64,000 nt of DNA, from the NCBI RefSeq assembly GCF_009695765.1, contig NZ_VUNI01000003.1, positions 123,013 to 187,012 on the forward strand, in the 5' to 3' direction. The number at the start of each line of letters is the position of its first letter. The stretch's first letter is position 1. The notes under the pieces were generated by a model. That model was not told where the DNA came from and did not search any database. It was given only the letters and a program-made list of their open reading frames with translations. Shown here one piece after another: positions 47,243 to 53,704 of the stretch. The position numbers and the translations under genes were made by a program. Source of the stretch: Roseburia porci (GTDB lineage: Bacteria; Bacillota; Clostridia; Lachnospirales; Lachnospiraceae).

Positions 47243-47846
47243 GTATCATTTAGGTGATACGGACACCGTAGGAAACAGTACCATTAAGGTGATACCAGTG
47301 TAAAAGATAGTATCATCTTACTGATACCATTCTTTTCTCCATTTTTCTTATCTGTATCATCTTGCCGATACCGAAACGTACCACCTTGCTGATACGAATA
47401 TAGATACACCCGCACGCAAAATCATATCATCTTAGTGATACGAAAAGCATCTGCGTGCACACTGGGCGGTATCACCTTAGTGATACTGTTACTATATTCC
47501 GCCCAGTACAGAATGTATCATCTTAGTGATACTATCTGAGAAACAGGAATCTGCAAAACCGTATCATCTAAGTGATACATATTCGTATCATAGGTGGGTT
47601 CTCCCCGTGCTGGGGCGGAGGAATATATCAACTAGGTGATACGGATATCCGCCCCAGAGTGTTGCAGGCATACCAGCTAGGTGATACAAACCGCATATAA
47701 GCCTGCAAGGAAAGGATGGGAAAACTGGAAAATATCAGGAAAGGTAGTGACGAACGCCGCACGATATATCATCTAGGTGATACGGTTTGTGTGCGGCGGA
47801 GACAGATAAAGAGAATAAAAAAAATATCACCCAGCTAGAGTGATAC
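47243..47846. repeat. Array of 13 near-identical 18-bp palindromes
   Basis: Copies start at 47243, 47278, 47310, 47354, 47378, 47424, 47469, 47515, 47561, 47625, 47670, 47766 and 47824. Most fit RTAYCA-N6-TGATAC, with the perfect form being GTATCACCTAGGTGATAC. Examples are GTATCATTTAGGTGATAC, GTATCACCTTAGTGATAC and ATATCATCTAGGTGATAC. The last copy has a 5-nt longer centre. Half-sites occur at 47159 (GTATCAC), 47194 and 47585. Spacing is often 45-46 bp. The right half TGATAC is almost invariant, while the left half and centre vary. Confidence 0.9.
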
Positions 47847-47950
47847 CTGTTTGATCAATAAGATCATATTCATTCCGGAGCAAAACGGTCGCACTCCATT
47901 ACTCCATTGACACAAATAAAAACTTTTTCTCAACTTTTCTGACCTTTTCC

Positions 47951-47967
47951 GGCGGGCGAAGCCCGCC
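47951..47967 (-). repeat. Short GC hairpin with TTCG loop
   Basis: GGCGGGCGAAGCCCGCC is a perfect stem. On the minus strand the loop is the extra-stable TTCG type. No U-run follows, so a terminator role is uncertain. Confidence 0.6.
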
Positions 47968-48059
47968 TTGTACCTACAGTGTAAAATCAGATATATTTGG
48001 ATTGTCGGCACATCCGCCTGGAAGGTAACTGTCTCCGTCATCGTCATAAGGGAGATGCT

Positions 48060-48194
48060 CTAATTTCCTACTTTTATATATTTTCCAGCAGGAGTAATAC
48101 CTGTTACTTCCGATTCGTATTCATATGAACCATATGGATTGTATACCATCACTCTGGATCCAACTGTAAAATCGCTTTCCAGTGCATTCATCAT
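48060..48194 (-). CDS. Small hypothetical protein, 44 residues
   Basis: The ATG at 48194 follows a strong AGGAGGAAAG site, and a promoter-like element (48228-48260) lies just upstream. The product reads MMNALESDFTVGSRVMVYNP followed by a Tyr/Glu-rich stretch and ends GITPAGKYIKVGN. The pattern suggests a small beta-barrel (KOW or SH3-like). I do not recognise the family. It is the gene nearest the palindrome array on its right side. Confidence 0.6.
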   Translation of the reverse strand: MMNALESDFTVGSRVMVYNPYGSYEYESEVTGITPAGKYIKVGN

Positions 48195-48227
48195 CTTTCC
48201 TCCTGTGCTTTATAATCTGACTATATC

Positions 48228-48260
48228 TATAATGGGCAAAAATGATAATTTTTGAAAAAT
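48228..48260 (-). promoter_or_regulatory. Conserved promoter-like element, copy 1
   Basis: Minus strand TTTTTC-AAAAA, 13 nt, then CCATTATA at 48228-48235. It is one of six copies in the element with the same spacing. It precedes the 44-residue ORF by about 34 nt. Confidence 0.6.
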
Positions 48261-48323
48261 AAATGAATATTTCAGAAAAGAATACTATTCCAGGACAGAA
48301 TGTTGCTGAATAAAGTAGTAAAA

Positions 48324-48344
48324 GGGACTGAATTATTCAGTCCC
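48324..48344 (-). terminator. Terminator of the small-gene cluster
   Basis: GGGACTGAAT pairs with ATTCAGTCCC around one base, followed on the minus strand by TTTTACT. It ends the run of small genes 48469-49770. Confidence 0.85.
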
Positions 48345-48468
48345 TCGGTCTTTTATTCCATGCCATGATCAGCTTTTCTTTGTCATCATCAGATTCCGGC
48401 ATTATACAGCAGTTTCTTGCAATAAATTGGCAGCTAGGTATTTATACTCCTAACTGCCTTTGCGGTTA
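48345..48468 (-). pseudogene. Possible remnant of a small zinc-ribbon protein
   Basis: The minus-strand frame encodes a short tail, CCIMPESDDDKEKLIMAWNK followed by RPRD and a stop. The AWNKR ending resembles the AWNRR end of Lar-type zinc-ribbon phage proteins. No start codon or ribosome binding site is seen for a full gene. A hairpin (48429-48458) overlaps it. Confidence 0.25.
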
Positions 48469-48684
48469 CTATAAATTTATTGCATTTCCATCTTCATCAT
48501 ATTCAATCGGTGCAATGTGAACTGCATAACCGATTTCTTTTTCTTTGTCGTAAATCTCCATTGTACCACCTGCACAAAATTCAAATGAGAACCGCTTGTC
48601 ATTCGATTCAATCAGCTTAATCAAGTGATCCGTGAGTTCATTTAAGTTCCGTGCGTCATCTTTTGACTTTTCAATACTTGTCAT
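48469..48684 (-). CDS. Small hypothetical protein, 71 residues
   Basis: The product starts MTSIEKSKDDARNLNELTDH, has a charged helical first half, and a beta-like second half (FEFCAGGTMEIYDKEKEIGY). GGAG precedes the ATG. It is 6 nt from the next small gene upstream and belongs to the same operon. No family recognised. Confidence 0.65.
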   Translation of the reverse strand: MTSIEKSKDDARNLNELTDHLIKLIESNDKRFSFEFCAGGTMEIYDKEKEIGYAVHIAPIEYDEDGNAINL

Positions 48685-48690
48685 TTCGCT

Positions 48691-48882
48691 TCACTCCTTT
48701 TCATAAATTTCTAACTTATGTAACAAATCAAACATTGCTACATATCTACCCTGATTCCGTTCTTTGAGTTTATCATTGTCGTTCTGCATTGCATTGTCAT
48801 AATCTTTATTTACTTTTCTAAATTCCTCTGCAATAATTTCAAGAATTTCATCCTTTGTCTTGCTACATGTATATTTTGCCAT
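48691..48882 (-). CDS. Small hypothetical protein, 63 residues
   Basis: A highly charged, mostly helical protein (MAKYTCSKTKDEILEIIAEE at the start, FDLLHKLEIYEKE at the end). A GGAAGGAGTG ribosome binding site precedes the ATG. It lies between two similar small genes with gaps of 6 and 16 nt. No family recognised. Confidence 0.65.
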   Translation of the reverse strand: MAKYTCSKTKDEILEIIAEEFRKVNKDYDNAMQNDNDKLKERNQGRYVAMFDLLHKLEIYEKE

Positions 48883-48898
48883 TTCCCTTCACTCCTTC

Positions 48899-49114
48899 CT
48901 AAGAAATCTTAGATTCATTAGATCCCAATCTCACTATTTCATCACAATAACTTTCAATGTCATCTGGTTTCTCTTGAATAGCACCAATACTATTTAATCC
49001 TGTTACTACATTGATTAACTTCTCATATGCGTCAGCTCCATTTGAAGTTAGATCTCCTTTCTCATCAAAGGGAATGTCTGCTCCAAGTTCTTTTAAAATC
49101 TCTTCTAATCCCAT
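48899..49114 (-). CDS. Small hypothetical protein, 71 residues
   Basis: The product begins MGLEEILKELGADIPFDEKG and is acidic and helical, ending near DEIVRLGSNESKIS. The ribosome binding site AAGGAG overlaps the last codons of the 59-residue gene upstream, so the two are coupled. No family recognised. Confidence 0.65.
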   Translation of the reverse strand: MGLEEILKELGADIPFDEKGDLTSNGADAYEKLINVVTGLNSIGAIQEKPDDIESYCDEIVRLGSNESKIS

Positions 49115-49116
49115 TT

Positions 49117-49296
49117 TTATTTCTCCTTTACTTTATTATCTAACCAATTTTTCGATACACACAATACATCATCCGGATTATCCTCGTTGTCAAACTTAAC
49201 ATAACAACTATCATCGGAAGCCCAATCATCATCTACATATATTCCATATCTTTTTAATCCTCTATGAAATACTCTGTCGTCTTTATTAAATTTCAT
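49117..49296 (-). CDS. Small hypothetical protein, 59 residues
   Basis: The product begins MKFNKDDRVFHRGLKRYGIY and continues with an acidic VDDDWASDDSCYVKFDNED. This is the pattern of a small SH3/Tudor-like beta-barrel, and the C-terminus is VSKNWLDNKVKEK. GGAGG lies upstream of the ATG. The stop is 2 nt from the next gene. Confidence 0.65.
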   Translation of the reverse strand: MKFNKDDRVFHRGLKRYGIYVDDDWASDDSCYVKFDNEDNPDDVLCVSKNWLDNKVKEK

Positions 49297-49334
49297 TTTA
49301 TTCCTCCAATCTTCTAAAGAAATGCGAATTTCTT

Positions 49335-49535
49335 TTACAGTTGAATTAATTTATCTTCAATCAATAACTGGTCTAATCGTAAGCTACTTTGTTCAACCAC
49401 AAGTATATCTTCAAAACCGTTTTCTTCAAGAATTTGCATTGCCTTTTCTGCCTTTTCTTTAGTAGAACACTGTGCAAAACAAGTGCCTTTTAAGTCATCA
49501 ATTCCATTTACTTCCCAAATTTGCATTCCGTTCAT
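49335..49535 (-). CDS. Small hypothetical protein, 66 residues
   Basis: The product begins MNGMQIWEVNGIDDLKGTCF. The pattern of strand, then CSTKEKAEKAMQILEENG, then FEDILVVEQSSL suggests a small alpha-beta fold. AAAGGTAGG precedes the ATG. Same operon-like run as its neighbours; no family recognised. Confidence 0.6.
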   Translation of the reverse strand: MNGMQIWEVNGIDDLKGTCFAQCSTKEKAEKAMQILEENGFEDILVVEQSSLRLDQLLIEDKLIQL

Positions 49536-49575
49536 ATATTTTTACCTACCTTTCTAATTCAAATGAAACACGCAT

Positions 49576-49770
49576 TTACTTGCTAAATTCTGCCAATGCA
49601 CACCCTGTACAAAGAAATCTGTCTGCCTTATCATTCATTCGCCTACAAGCTCTACCGTAGTAGCCACATATACAAGGTATTTTGCATTCGTTTTCATCGC
49701 TTCCAACTTTATTTTTAATACAGTTTTCTTCAAATGCTTTCTGTTTTTCGTTTGTTATAATCGGGAACAT
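49576..49770 (-). CDS. Small Cys-rich hypothetical protein, 64 residues
   Basis: The product begins MFPIITNEKQKAFEENCIKN. Six cysteines (C17, C28, C33, C35, C42, C55 approximately, in ECKIPCICGYYGRACRR and FLCTGCALAEF) suggest a zinc-binding site. GGAG lies upstream of the ATG. It is the first gene of the cluster of tiny proteins. Confidence 0.6.
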   Translation of the reverse strand: MFPIITNEKQKAFEENCIKNKVGSDENECKIPCICGYYGRACRRMNDKADRFLCTGCALAEFSK

Positions 49771-49894
49771 ATAACCATCTCCTTATGAAATATCCATTTC
49801 TTAATTATGATAAGCGCCAAACATAACTGATATCATAACACTCATGAAATCCTAAATATTATCTTCTCCATTTCCATATTCTGCCCATTGGTCT

Positions 49895-50010
49895 TTCGTG
49901 AAGCCTCACACGACTAAAGTCGCGTGCTTCCCATAAGTGTATCTGCGATACACGTAGCCTTTTTAGAAGGCGGGAACTGCGTTTCCACCATACAGCTTAA
50001 ACTCAGAAAC
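49895..50010 (-). ncRNA. Candidate TnpB guide RNA (omega/reRNA) 3' part
   Basis: Downstream of the tnpB stop the minus strand folds into GTGTATC/GATACAC and the terminal hairpin ACGCGACTTTAGTCGTGTG. Known omega RNAs overlap the end of tnpB and use the bases just outside the element end as guide. The guide here would then be the minus-strand bases running left from about 49899. The 5' boundary inside tnpB is not determined. Confidence 0.5.
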
Positions 50011-51336
50011 TTATGCCGCTACGGACACAAGCTCCGCATTTAAGCTAATTAACGTGGAGAACGTGCAGGTGCTTCTCTTACAGCATTGAGGAACTTTTGC
50101 CTCAATACGCAACCGTGAATTTTCATCCACGGATTTTAAGATCTCCCGTATGAAATATCTGGCGCCAATGTTGTAGGATGCCGAGAGATCACAGTTATAT
50201 ATTTTCCCATTCTGAAATCTACAGAGTTCATAGGTGTCAAACCCTCCATCCCTGCCACGGGAAACCTTGCCAGAGCCATCGTAGGCAAGTGAAGATGTTC
50301 CCCATGCGCAGATATAACTGACACGGATACCCATACGGTGTGCCTTGTTTGTGACTATAGACTGGACTTCCTGACTGCGCCAGAGCTTGATGCGCTGTTT
50401 TTTGGAGCCGCGGATCCTGCCAGTCTTGTCGAGGTGTTCGAATACAATGACATCTGCATTGTACGAAACTGCAGTTTCCATGATGAATTCAGCTGTCTTT
50501 ACAGAAATATCATGGTTGATACCTTTGGCTTTTGCCCACAGTCTTGGAGTCTTATAGTTCCCGTGTTGTTGTGCCTTTTTGATACGGTTTACACTGTGCG
50601 TCAGATGGTCTGTTTCTTTCGGAAGCTTGCAAAAATGTCTTCCGAGAATAGTGCCATCGCTCTGCATCACGCTTACCGTAGTGGCAGTGTTTATGCCAAG
50701 GTCTACAGCAACGATGGTCTGGTTATGCACACTGGTATTGTTAAGTGTGCATCTTTCCTCAAATGGAAAGTCCAGGAACCATTCTTTACCGCGTTTTTGT
50801 AGTGTAGGTGCACACTGCTTGCGGTCACGGCAGTATTTCGCTATGTAGTCCATGTCGGACCTGCGCAGATCCACGGTGATCCAGTCCCATGTATTGCGGG
50901 TATATACCTTGATCTGTGCAGTATAATCACCGGTCTGGTTATACATGACCGTCCGGTACATGGACGGATACACATATCCGGCTTTCGGATAGGAAGGCTT
51001 CCTGCCGACTGGATTTTTCTTCCAGTCCGCAAGATTGCTTTTGTATGAAAAGACCTTGCCAATGGCTTCATTAATTGCACCACGACGCAAATAGCTTGGC
51101 ATCTTGTAAAACTTAGCATCGAAATCATATGCCGGGCATGGGTTGTTCTTTGTTGCATGGACCAGGTGCTCAACATATGCAAATCTGTTTCTGCCGGTAA
51201 GAGCGGAGACCGGTTCCCAGTTTTCCAGGCAGACAGTGATTAGATAGTCCACAGCATGCCGGTATATGGCAACAGTCTCTTTAAAGATGTTGTTATACTG
51301 TTTGATTTTTACACGGTATGTGGTATACATCTGCAT
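50011..51336 (-). CDS. tnpB: TnpB RNA-guided nuclease (IS605 OrfB family)
   Basis: TnpB cuts DNA guided by an RNA from the element end and helps keep the element in place. The 441-residue protein has an N-terminal WED/REC-like part and the split RuvC site: IVAVDLGINTATT (D212), DVIVFEHLDK (E300) and CDLSASYNIGARYF (D383). The zinc-ribbon between them is degenerate: the usual CxxC pairs are reduced to scattered cysteines (C343, C372, C382). GGAGG precedes the ATG. The frame is intact. Confidence 0.92.
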   Translation of the reverse strand: MQMYTTYRVKIKQYNNIFKETVAIYRHAVDYLITVCLENWEPVSALTGRNRFAYVEHLVHATKNNPCPAYDFDAKFYKMPSYLRRGAINEAIGKVFSYKSNLADWKKNPVGRKPSYPKAGYVYPSMYRTVMYNQTGDYTAQIKVYTRNTWDWITVDLRRSDMDYIAKYCRDRKQCAPTLQKRGKEWFLDFPFEERCTLNNTSVHNQTIVAVDLGINTATTVSVMQSDGTILGRHFCKLPKETDHLTHSVNRIKKAQQHGNYKTPRLWAKAKGINHDISVKTAEFIMETAVSYNADVIVFEHLDKTGRIRGSKKQRIKLWRSQEVQSIVTNKAHRMGIRVSYICAWGTSSLAYDGSGKVSRGRDGGFDTYELCRFQNGKIYNCDLSASYNIGARYFIREILKSVDENSRLRIEAKVPQCCKRSTCTFSTLISLNAELVSVAA

Positions 51337-51405
51337 ACTGCAGACCTCCTTTCTATCTTTCCAAGAGCCGCCTAACTCACGACTAAAGTCACGAGTGTGC
51401 GGCGG

Positions 51406-52116
51406 CTAATTATCAAGCACTTTGAGATAACCGCCTGTTGTTTCATAGGTTGGATGTGCTGCCTTTTCTTGGTCAGTCATATCTTCTTCATACACCCATT
51501 CAACAACATTCTTTGGTATCTGATTCATTAAATATCTTGCGTCAGAATATAACCATTCACGATATGTCATATCTGATGGCTTATTGAACAGCATGATCTT
51601 CTGTTCTTCTGTATTGAAACAACCAGTATTAAAAGACGATTTGTTCCAGTCCCCAGTGTTCCTGTTCCCGGTGTTCCTGTTCCCAGTGTTCCTGTCCCCG
51701 GTGTTTCTGTTCCCAGTGTTCCAGTTCCCAGTGTTCCTGTTCCCAGTGTTCCTGTTCCCAGTGTTCCTGTTCCCGGTGTTTCCGTTCCCGGTGCAATTCT
51801 TTCCAATATTGACAATTCGCAACACTTCATCCCACGGGATTTCGCGCACGATTTCCAATTTATCAGTGCATGACTTGTCACCAACTGTCAAAACATTGCC
51901 ATAAGCAATAACTTCTGCAACCTTATTGCAGCTGTCAAAATCATAATAATTGAAGCAGTCGGCAGCGGTCTGACAGAAGTGCATACCGTGACCACAAATA
52001 TCAAGTTTTCCTTCTTCTTCAAATTTGCCTGGACAGGTATACTGTTTTCTGTTCTTTCCTGTTGGATTGCAAGACCAATCCGATTGAAACACTTTGTATC
52101 CATGTACTTTGCTCAT
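51406..52116 (-). CDS. Pentapeptide-repeat protein
   Basis: A 236-residue protein. The N-terminal domain (about 1-115) has several cysteines and GHGMHFCQTAADCFNYYDFD, resembling phage DUF7666-type proteins. The middle is a run of about nine NTGNR-type pentapeptides (GNRNTGNRNTGNWNTGNRNT), which fold as a right-handed beta-helix. A C-terminal region follows with PSDMTYREWLYSDARYLMN. The stop codon falls in the left-end hairpin of the TnpB element, so the original C-terminus may have been changed. I start at 52116, 8 nt after GGAG. Confidence 0.75.
   Translation of the reverse strand: MSKVHGYKVFQSDWSCNPTGKNRKQYTCPGKFEEEGKLDICGHGMHFCQTAADCFNYYDFDSCNKVAEVIAYGNVLTVGDKSCTDKLEIVREIPWDEVLRIVNIGKNCTGNGNTGNRNTGNRNTGNRNTGNWNTGNRNTGDRNTGNRNTGNRNTGDWNKSSFNTGCFNTEEQKIMLFNKPSDMTYREWLYSDARYLMNQIPKNVVEWVYEEDMTDQEKAAHPTYETTGGYLKVLDN
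51652..51793. repeat. 15-bp tandem repeat coding for pentapeptides
   Basis: About nine units of GTTCCTGTTCCCAGT with few substitutions, in phase with the pentapeptide codons. Such exact repeats change copy number easily. Confidence 0.85.
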
Positions 52117-52157
52117 ATTCATTTCTCCTTTTTTCTGTTTTGTTTTTTTACAAAAGA

Positions 52158-52185
52158 AATATGGAATTTAGAAAAGAAAAAAGAA
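52158..52185 (-). promoter_or_regulatory. Promoter-like element upstream of the pentapeptide gene
   Basis: AATATGG at 52158-52164 and TAGAAAAGAAAAAAGAA at 52169-52185 match the region upstream of mobV. Confidence 0.4.
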
Positions 52186-52198
52186 TATGAAAGAAAAA

Positions 52199-52221
52199 CC
52201 TCCGGTTCAAAGAACCGGAGG
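52199..52221 (-). terminator. Terminator of the ImmA/membrane protein unit
   Basis: CCTCCGGTTC pairs with GAACCGGAGG, followed on the minus strand by TTTTTC. The same stem is used again at 53666-53688. Confidence 0.9.
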
Positions 52222-52226
52222 GGGAA

Positions 52227-52811
52227 TTATTTATTTGTTACTTCTGGAATATCTTCTATTTCTTCATCAATAATATTATTAGCTTGTTTTTCTATCACAC
52301 GATCAATTTTATGTTCCATTTCGAACATCGTAGAATCATAGTCTTGAATATTTTTTATAATCGCATTCATATTGTTATCTTCTTCAATGTTGAATAGATA
52401 CTGTGCAATAATTTTTGGAATTTCAATAAAAGCTACAATAAGTGACACCACTGCGGGGACAACAACCGAAATAGTACTTAAAATCGATTCCAAAGAAATA
52501 TCACTTACATGATCAAAGTTATTAAATGTATTTATTGAATATTTCATTACGAGTACGAAAATTATAAGGATCGACAATAAAATTCCCATTGTAATTCTGA
52601 AAAACCATCGTTTAAAATATAATTTTAACCTTACATTTTCATATAAAGAGTTAACATAAATTTCTAATAGTTCTGAATATTTTCGGCTATGTCTAATGCT
52701 TTCTGAACTATGCGTGACTGCACTTTTACTTTTTAGCATCATACTTCTAATCGAAGCATTCGATAATGAATTGGAATTATTTACCCTATGGTACTTTGAC
52801 TTTAGAGACAT
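52227..52811 (-). CDS. Two-helix membrane protein paired with ImmA/IrrE-like protease
   Basis: The 194-residue protein is unknown. It has a polar Ser-rich N-terminus and a membrane hairpin: helix 1 FRITMGILLSILIIFVLVMK (about 70-90) and helix 2 ISVVVPAVVSLIVAFIEIP (about 112-132). A charged cytoplasmic C-terminal helix follows. Its ATG overlaps the stop of the protease gene (TAATG) with GGAGG inside the end of that gene. Translation is therefore coupled and the two proteins probably work together, for instance as substrate or effector of the protease. Confidence 0.7.
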   Translation of the reverse strand: MSLKSKYHRVNNSNSLSNASIRSMMLKSKSAVTHSSESIRHSRKYSELLEIYVNSLYENVRLKLYFKRWFFRITMGILLSILIIFVLVMKYSINTFNNFDHVSDISLESILSTISVVVPAVVSLIVAFIEIPKIIAQYLFNIEEDNNMNAIIKNIQDYDSTMFEMEHKIDRVIEKQANNIIDEEIEDIPEVTNK

Positions 52812-53461
52812 TACAATGCAACCTCCAAAATTCTTTTCTCAATTGAGTTAACAGATGTTTGAAAGAATTTTGACAAATACATTAAAATAAAGACATAATT
52901 TCCATTTCCTTCCTTTTCAGCCACTTCATATTGATGAATAAAAGATTTTGCAGGCATCATAATCTCAGCAGCAAAAATATTTGCAGTTTTTTCTTTTGCA
53001 GAATCATGCATATTTTTTATATAAGTTTCATCGAATGTTATATTTGTGTTATCATAATTTGCATTGCCTAAGTAACCAAACAGGTAATGTCCTAATTCAT
53101 GAGCTACAACAAATCGTTGATGAAAGAATTCATCTTCTTTGTTCACTAAGATAACTTTATCGAACCCATATCGTTCTTTTGTTTTACCATTTATATGAAT
53201 ATCTCCTGATTTGCCATCGTCCAATTCCCCTTGAAATGTTTTAAACCCAAAGTCTTTTGCTATTCTTATAATTGGAGTTGAACACGCTTCATTATATCCA
53301 TCTATATTGTTCAAAATTTGTGTTGCAATTTCTGCTATTTCTGCTTCTGTGTATGTATGATGATTTTTATTTTTATTTTTTATTTCATTAATTAATCTTT
53401 CGTACTTCATAAATCTACCTCTTGGTAATGTAGCTTTCGAAAAATCAATAATATTGGTCAT
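52811..53461 (-). CDS. ImmA/IrrE-family metallopeptidase (M78)
   Basis: The 216-residue protein carries the zinc protease motif VAHELGHYLFGYL (HELGH at 121-125), and FAAEIMMPAKSFI with the third zinc ligand region. ImmA in ICEBs1 and IrrE in Deinococcus cleave DNA-binding repressors in response to stress. No Xre-type repressor is adjacent here; the direct partner is the membrane protein. TAGGAG precedes the ATG, and a conserved promoter-like element lies about 170 nt upstream. Confidence 0.88.
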   Translation of the reverse strand: MTNIIDFSKATLPRGRFMKYERLINEIKNKNKNHHTYTEAEIAEIATQILNNIDGYNEACSTPIIRIAKDFGFKTFQGELDDGKSGDIHINGKTKERYGFDKVILVNKEDEFFHQRFVVAHELGHYLFGYLGNANYDNTNITFDETYIKNMHDSAKEKTANIFAAEIMMPAKSFIHQYEVAEKEGNGNYVFILMYLSKFFQTSVNSIEKRILEVAL

Positions 53462-53631
53462 TTGTACTCCTATGTTATAATTGATATTATTGATTTTATG
53501 TTATCTTGTAGTTTTATTGTGTCGAAATGCGCGATGTATTTTCGTGAAATTATCTATTTCTCATATCCATCATACCATTTGTTGCCATATCTGTAAACAT
53601 CTTACCCCTTCACTTTCCTGCTTTTTCGTAT

Positions 53632-53661
53632 AATAATGGATAAAAAGGAAGATTTTTAAAG
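53632..53661 (-). promoter_or_regulatory. Conserved promoter-like element, copy 2
   Basis: Minus strand TTT-AAAAATC, then CCATTATT, nearly identical to copy 3 over about 26 bases (AAAAATCTTCCTTTTTATCC). It lies upstream of the ImmA-like unit and directly beside the terminator of the unit before it. Confidence 0.6.
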
Positions 53662-53665
53662 AAAA

Positions 53666-53688
53666 CCTCCGGTTCTTTGAACCGGAGG
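53666..53688 (-). terminator. Terminator of the ParB-like gene
   Basis: CCTCCGGTTC pairs with GAACCGGAGG, with TTTTC on the minus strand. Its stem is identical to that at 52199-52221. Confidence 0.9.
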
Positions 53689-53704
53689 GGAAAATACGTT
53701 TTCT

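Larger units (their letters stand above)
46867..48059. other. Non-coding region upstream of mobV, candidate oriT/ori
   Basis: About 1.2 kb contains no convincing gene. Frames at 46832-47107 and 47046-47249 have no ribosome binding site or recognisable product. From left to right it holds an ACCGTT-N6-AACGGT inverted repeat (46889-46906), a pyrimidine-rich stretch to about 47158, the palindrome array (47159-47846), and a very stable GGCGGGC hairpin with a TTCG loop on the minus strand (47951-47967). MobV proteins nick upstream of their own gene and the element has a Rep protein, so origins of transfer and replication are expected here. Neither nick site nor Rep site can be assigned by eye. Confidence 0.5.
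49890..51407 (-). mobile_element. IS200/IS605-type TnpB-only element
   Basis: The element consists of tnpB with structured ends and no tnpA, so it depends on a transposase elsewhere. The right end (3' of tnpB) has the hairpin GAAGC...GCTTC at 49900-49930. The left end has a stem AGCCGCC (51366-51372) with GGCGGCT (51401-51407) enclosing a smaller hairpin. Both ends share the motif CACGACTAAAGTC. The left-end stem includes part of the stop codon of the adjacent pentapeptide gene. Confidence 0.8.

Noticed and set aside
46832..47249. Two minus-strand ORFs of 91 and 67 codons upstream of mobV
   Set aside because: No ribosome binding site, low-complexity mixed composition, no recognisable product, and they lie in the pyrimidine-rich stretch that looks like an origin.
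47243..47846. CRISPR array
   Set aside because: Repeats are short, perfect or near-perfect palindromes with variable spacing and sequence, spacers are not uniform, and no cas genes are present.
47835..48047. 70-codon minus-strand ORF
   Set aside because: It overlaps the last palindrome and a stable hairpin, lacks a ribosome binding site, and another frame over the same bases is more protein-like.
51652..51793. Intergenic satellite repeat
   Set aside because: The 15-bp repeats are in frame and encode the pentapeptide repeats of the minus-strand gene.
52227..53461. ICEBs1-like ImmR/ImmA regulatory switch
   Set aside because: No Xre repressor is adjacent to the ImmA-like gene, and its coupled partner is a membrane protein.
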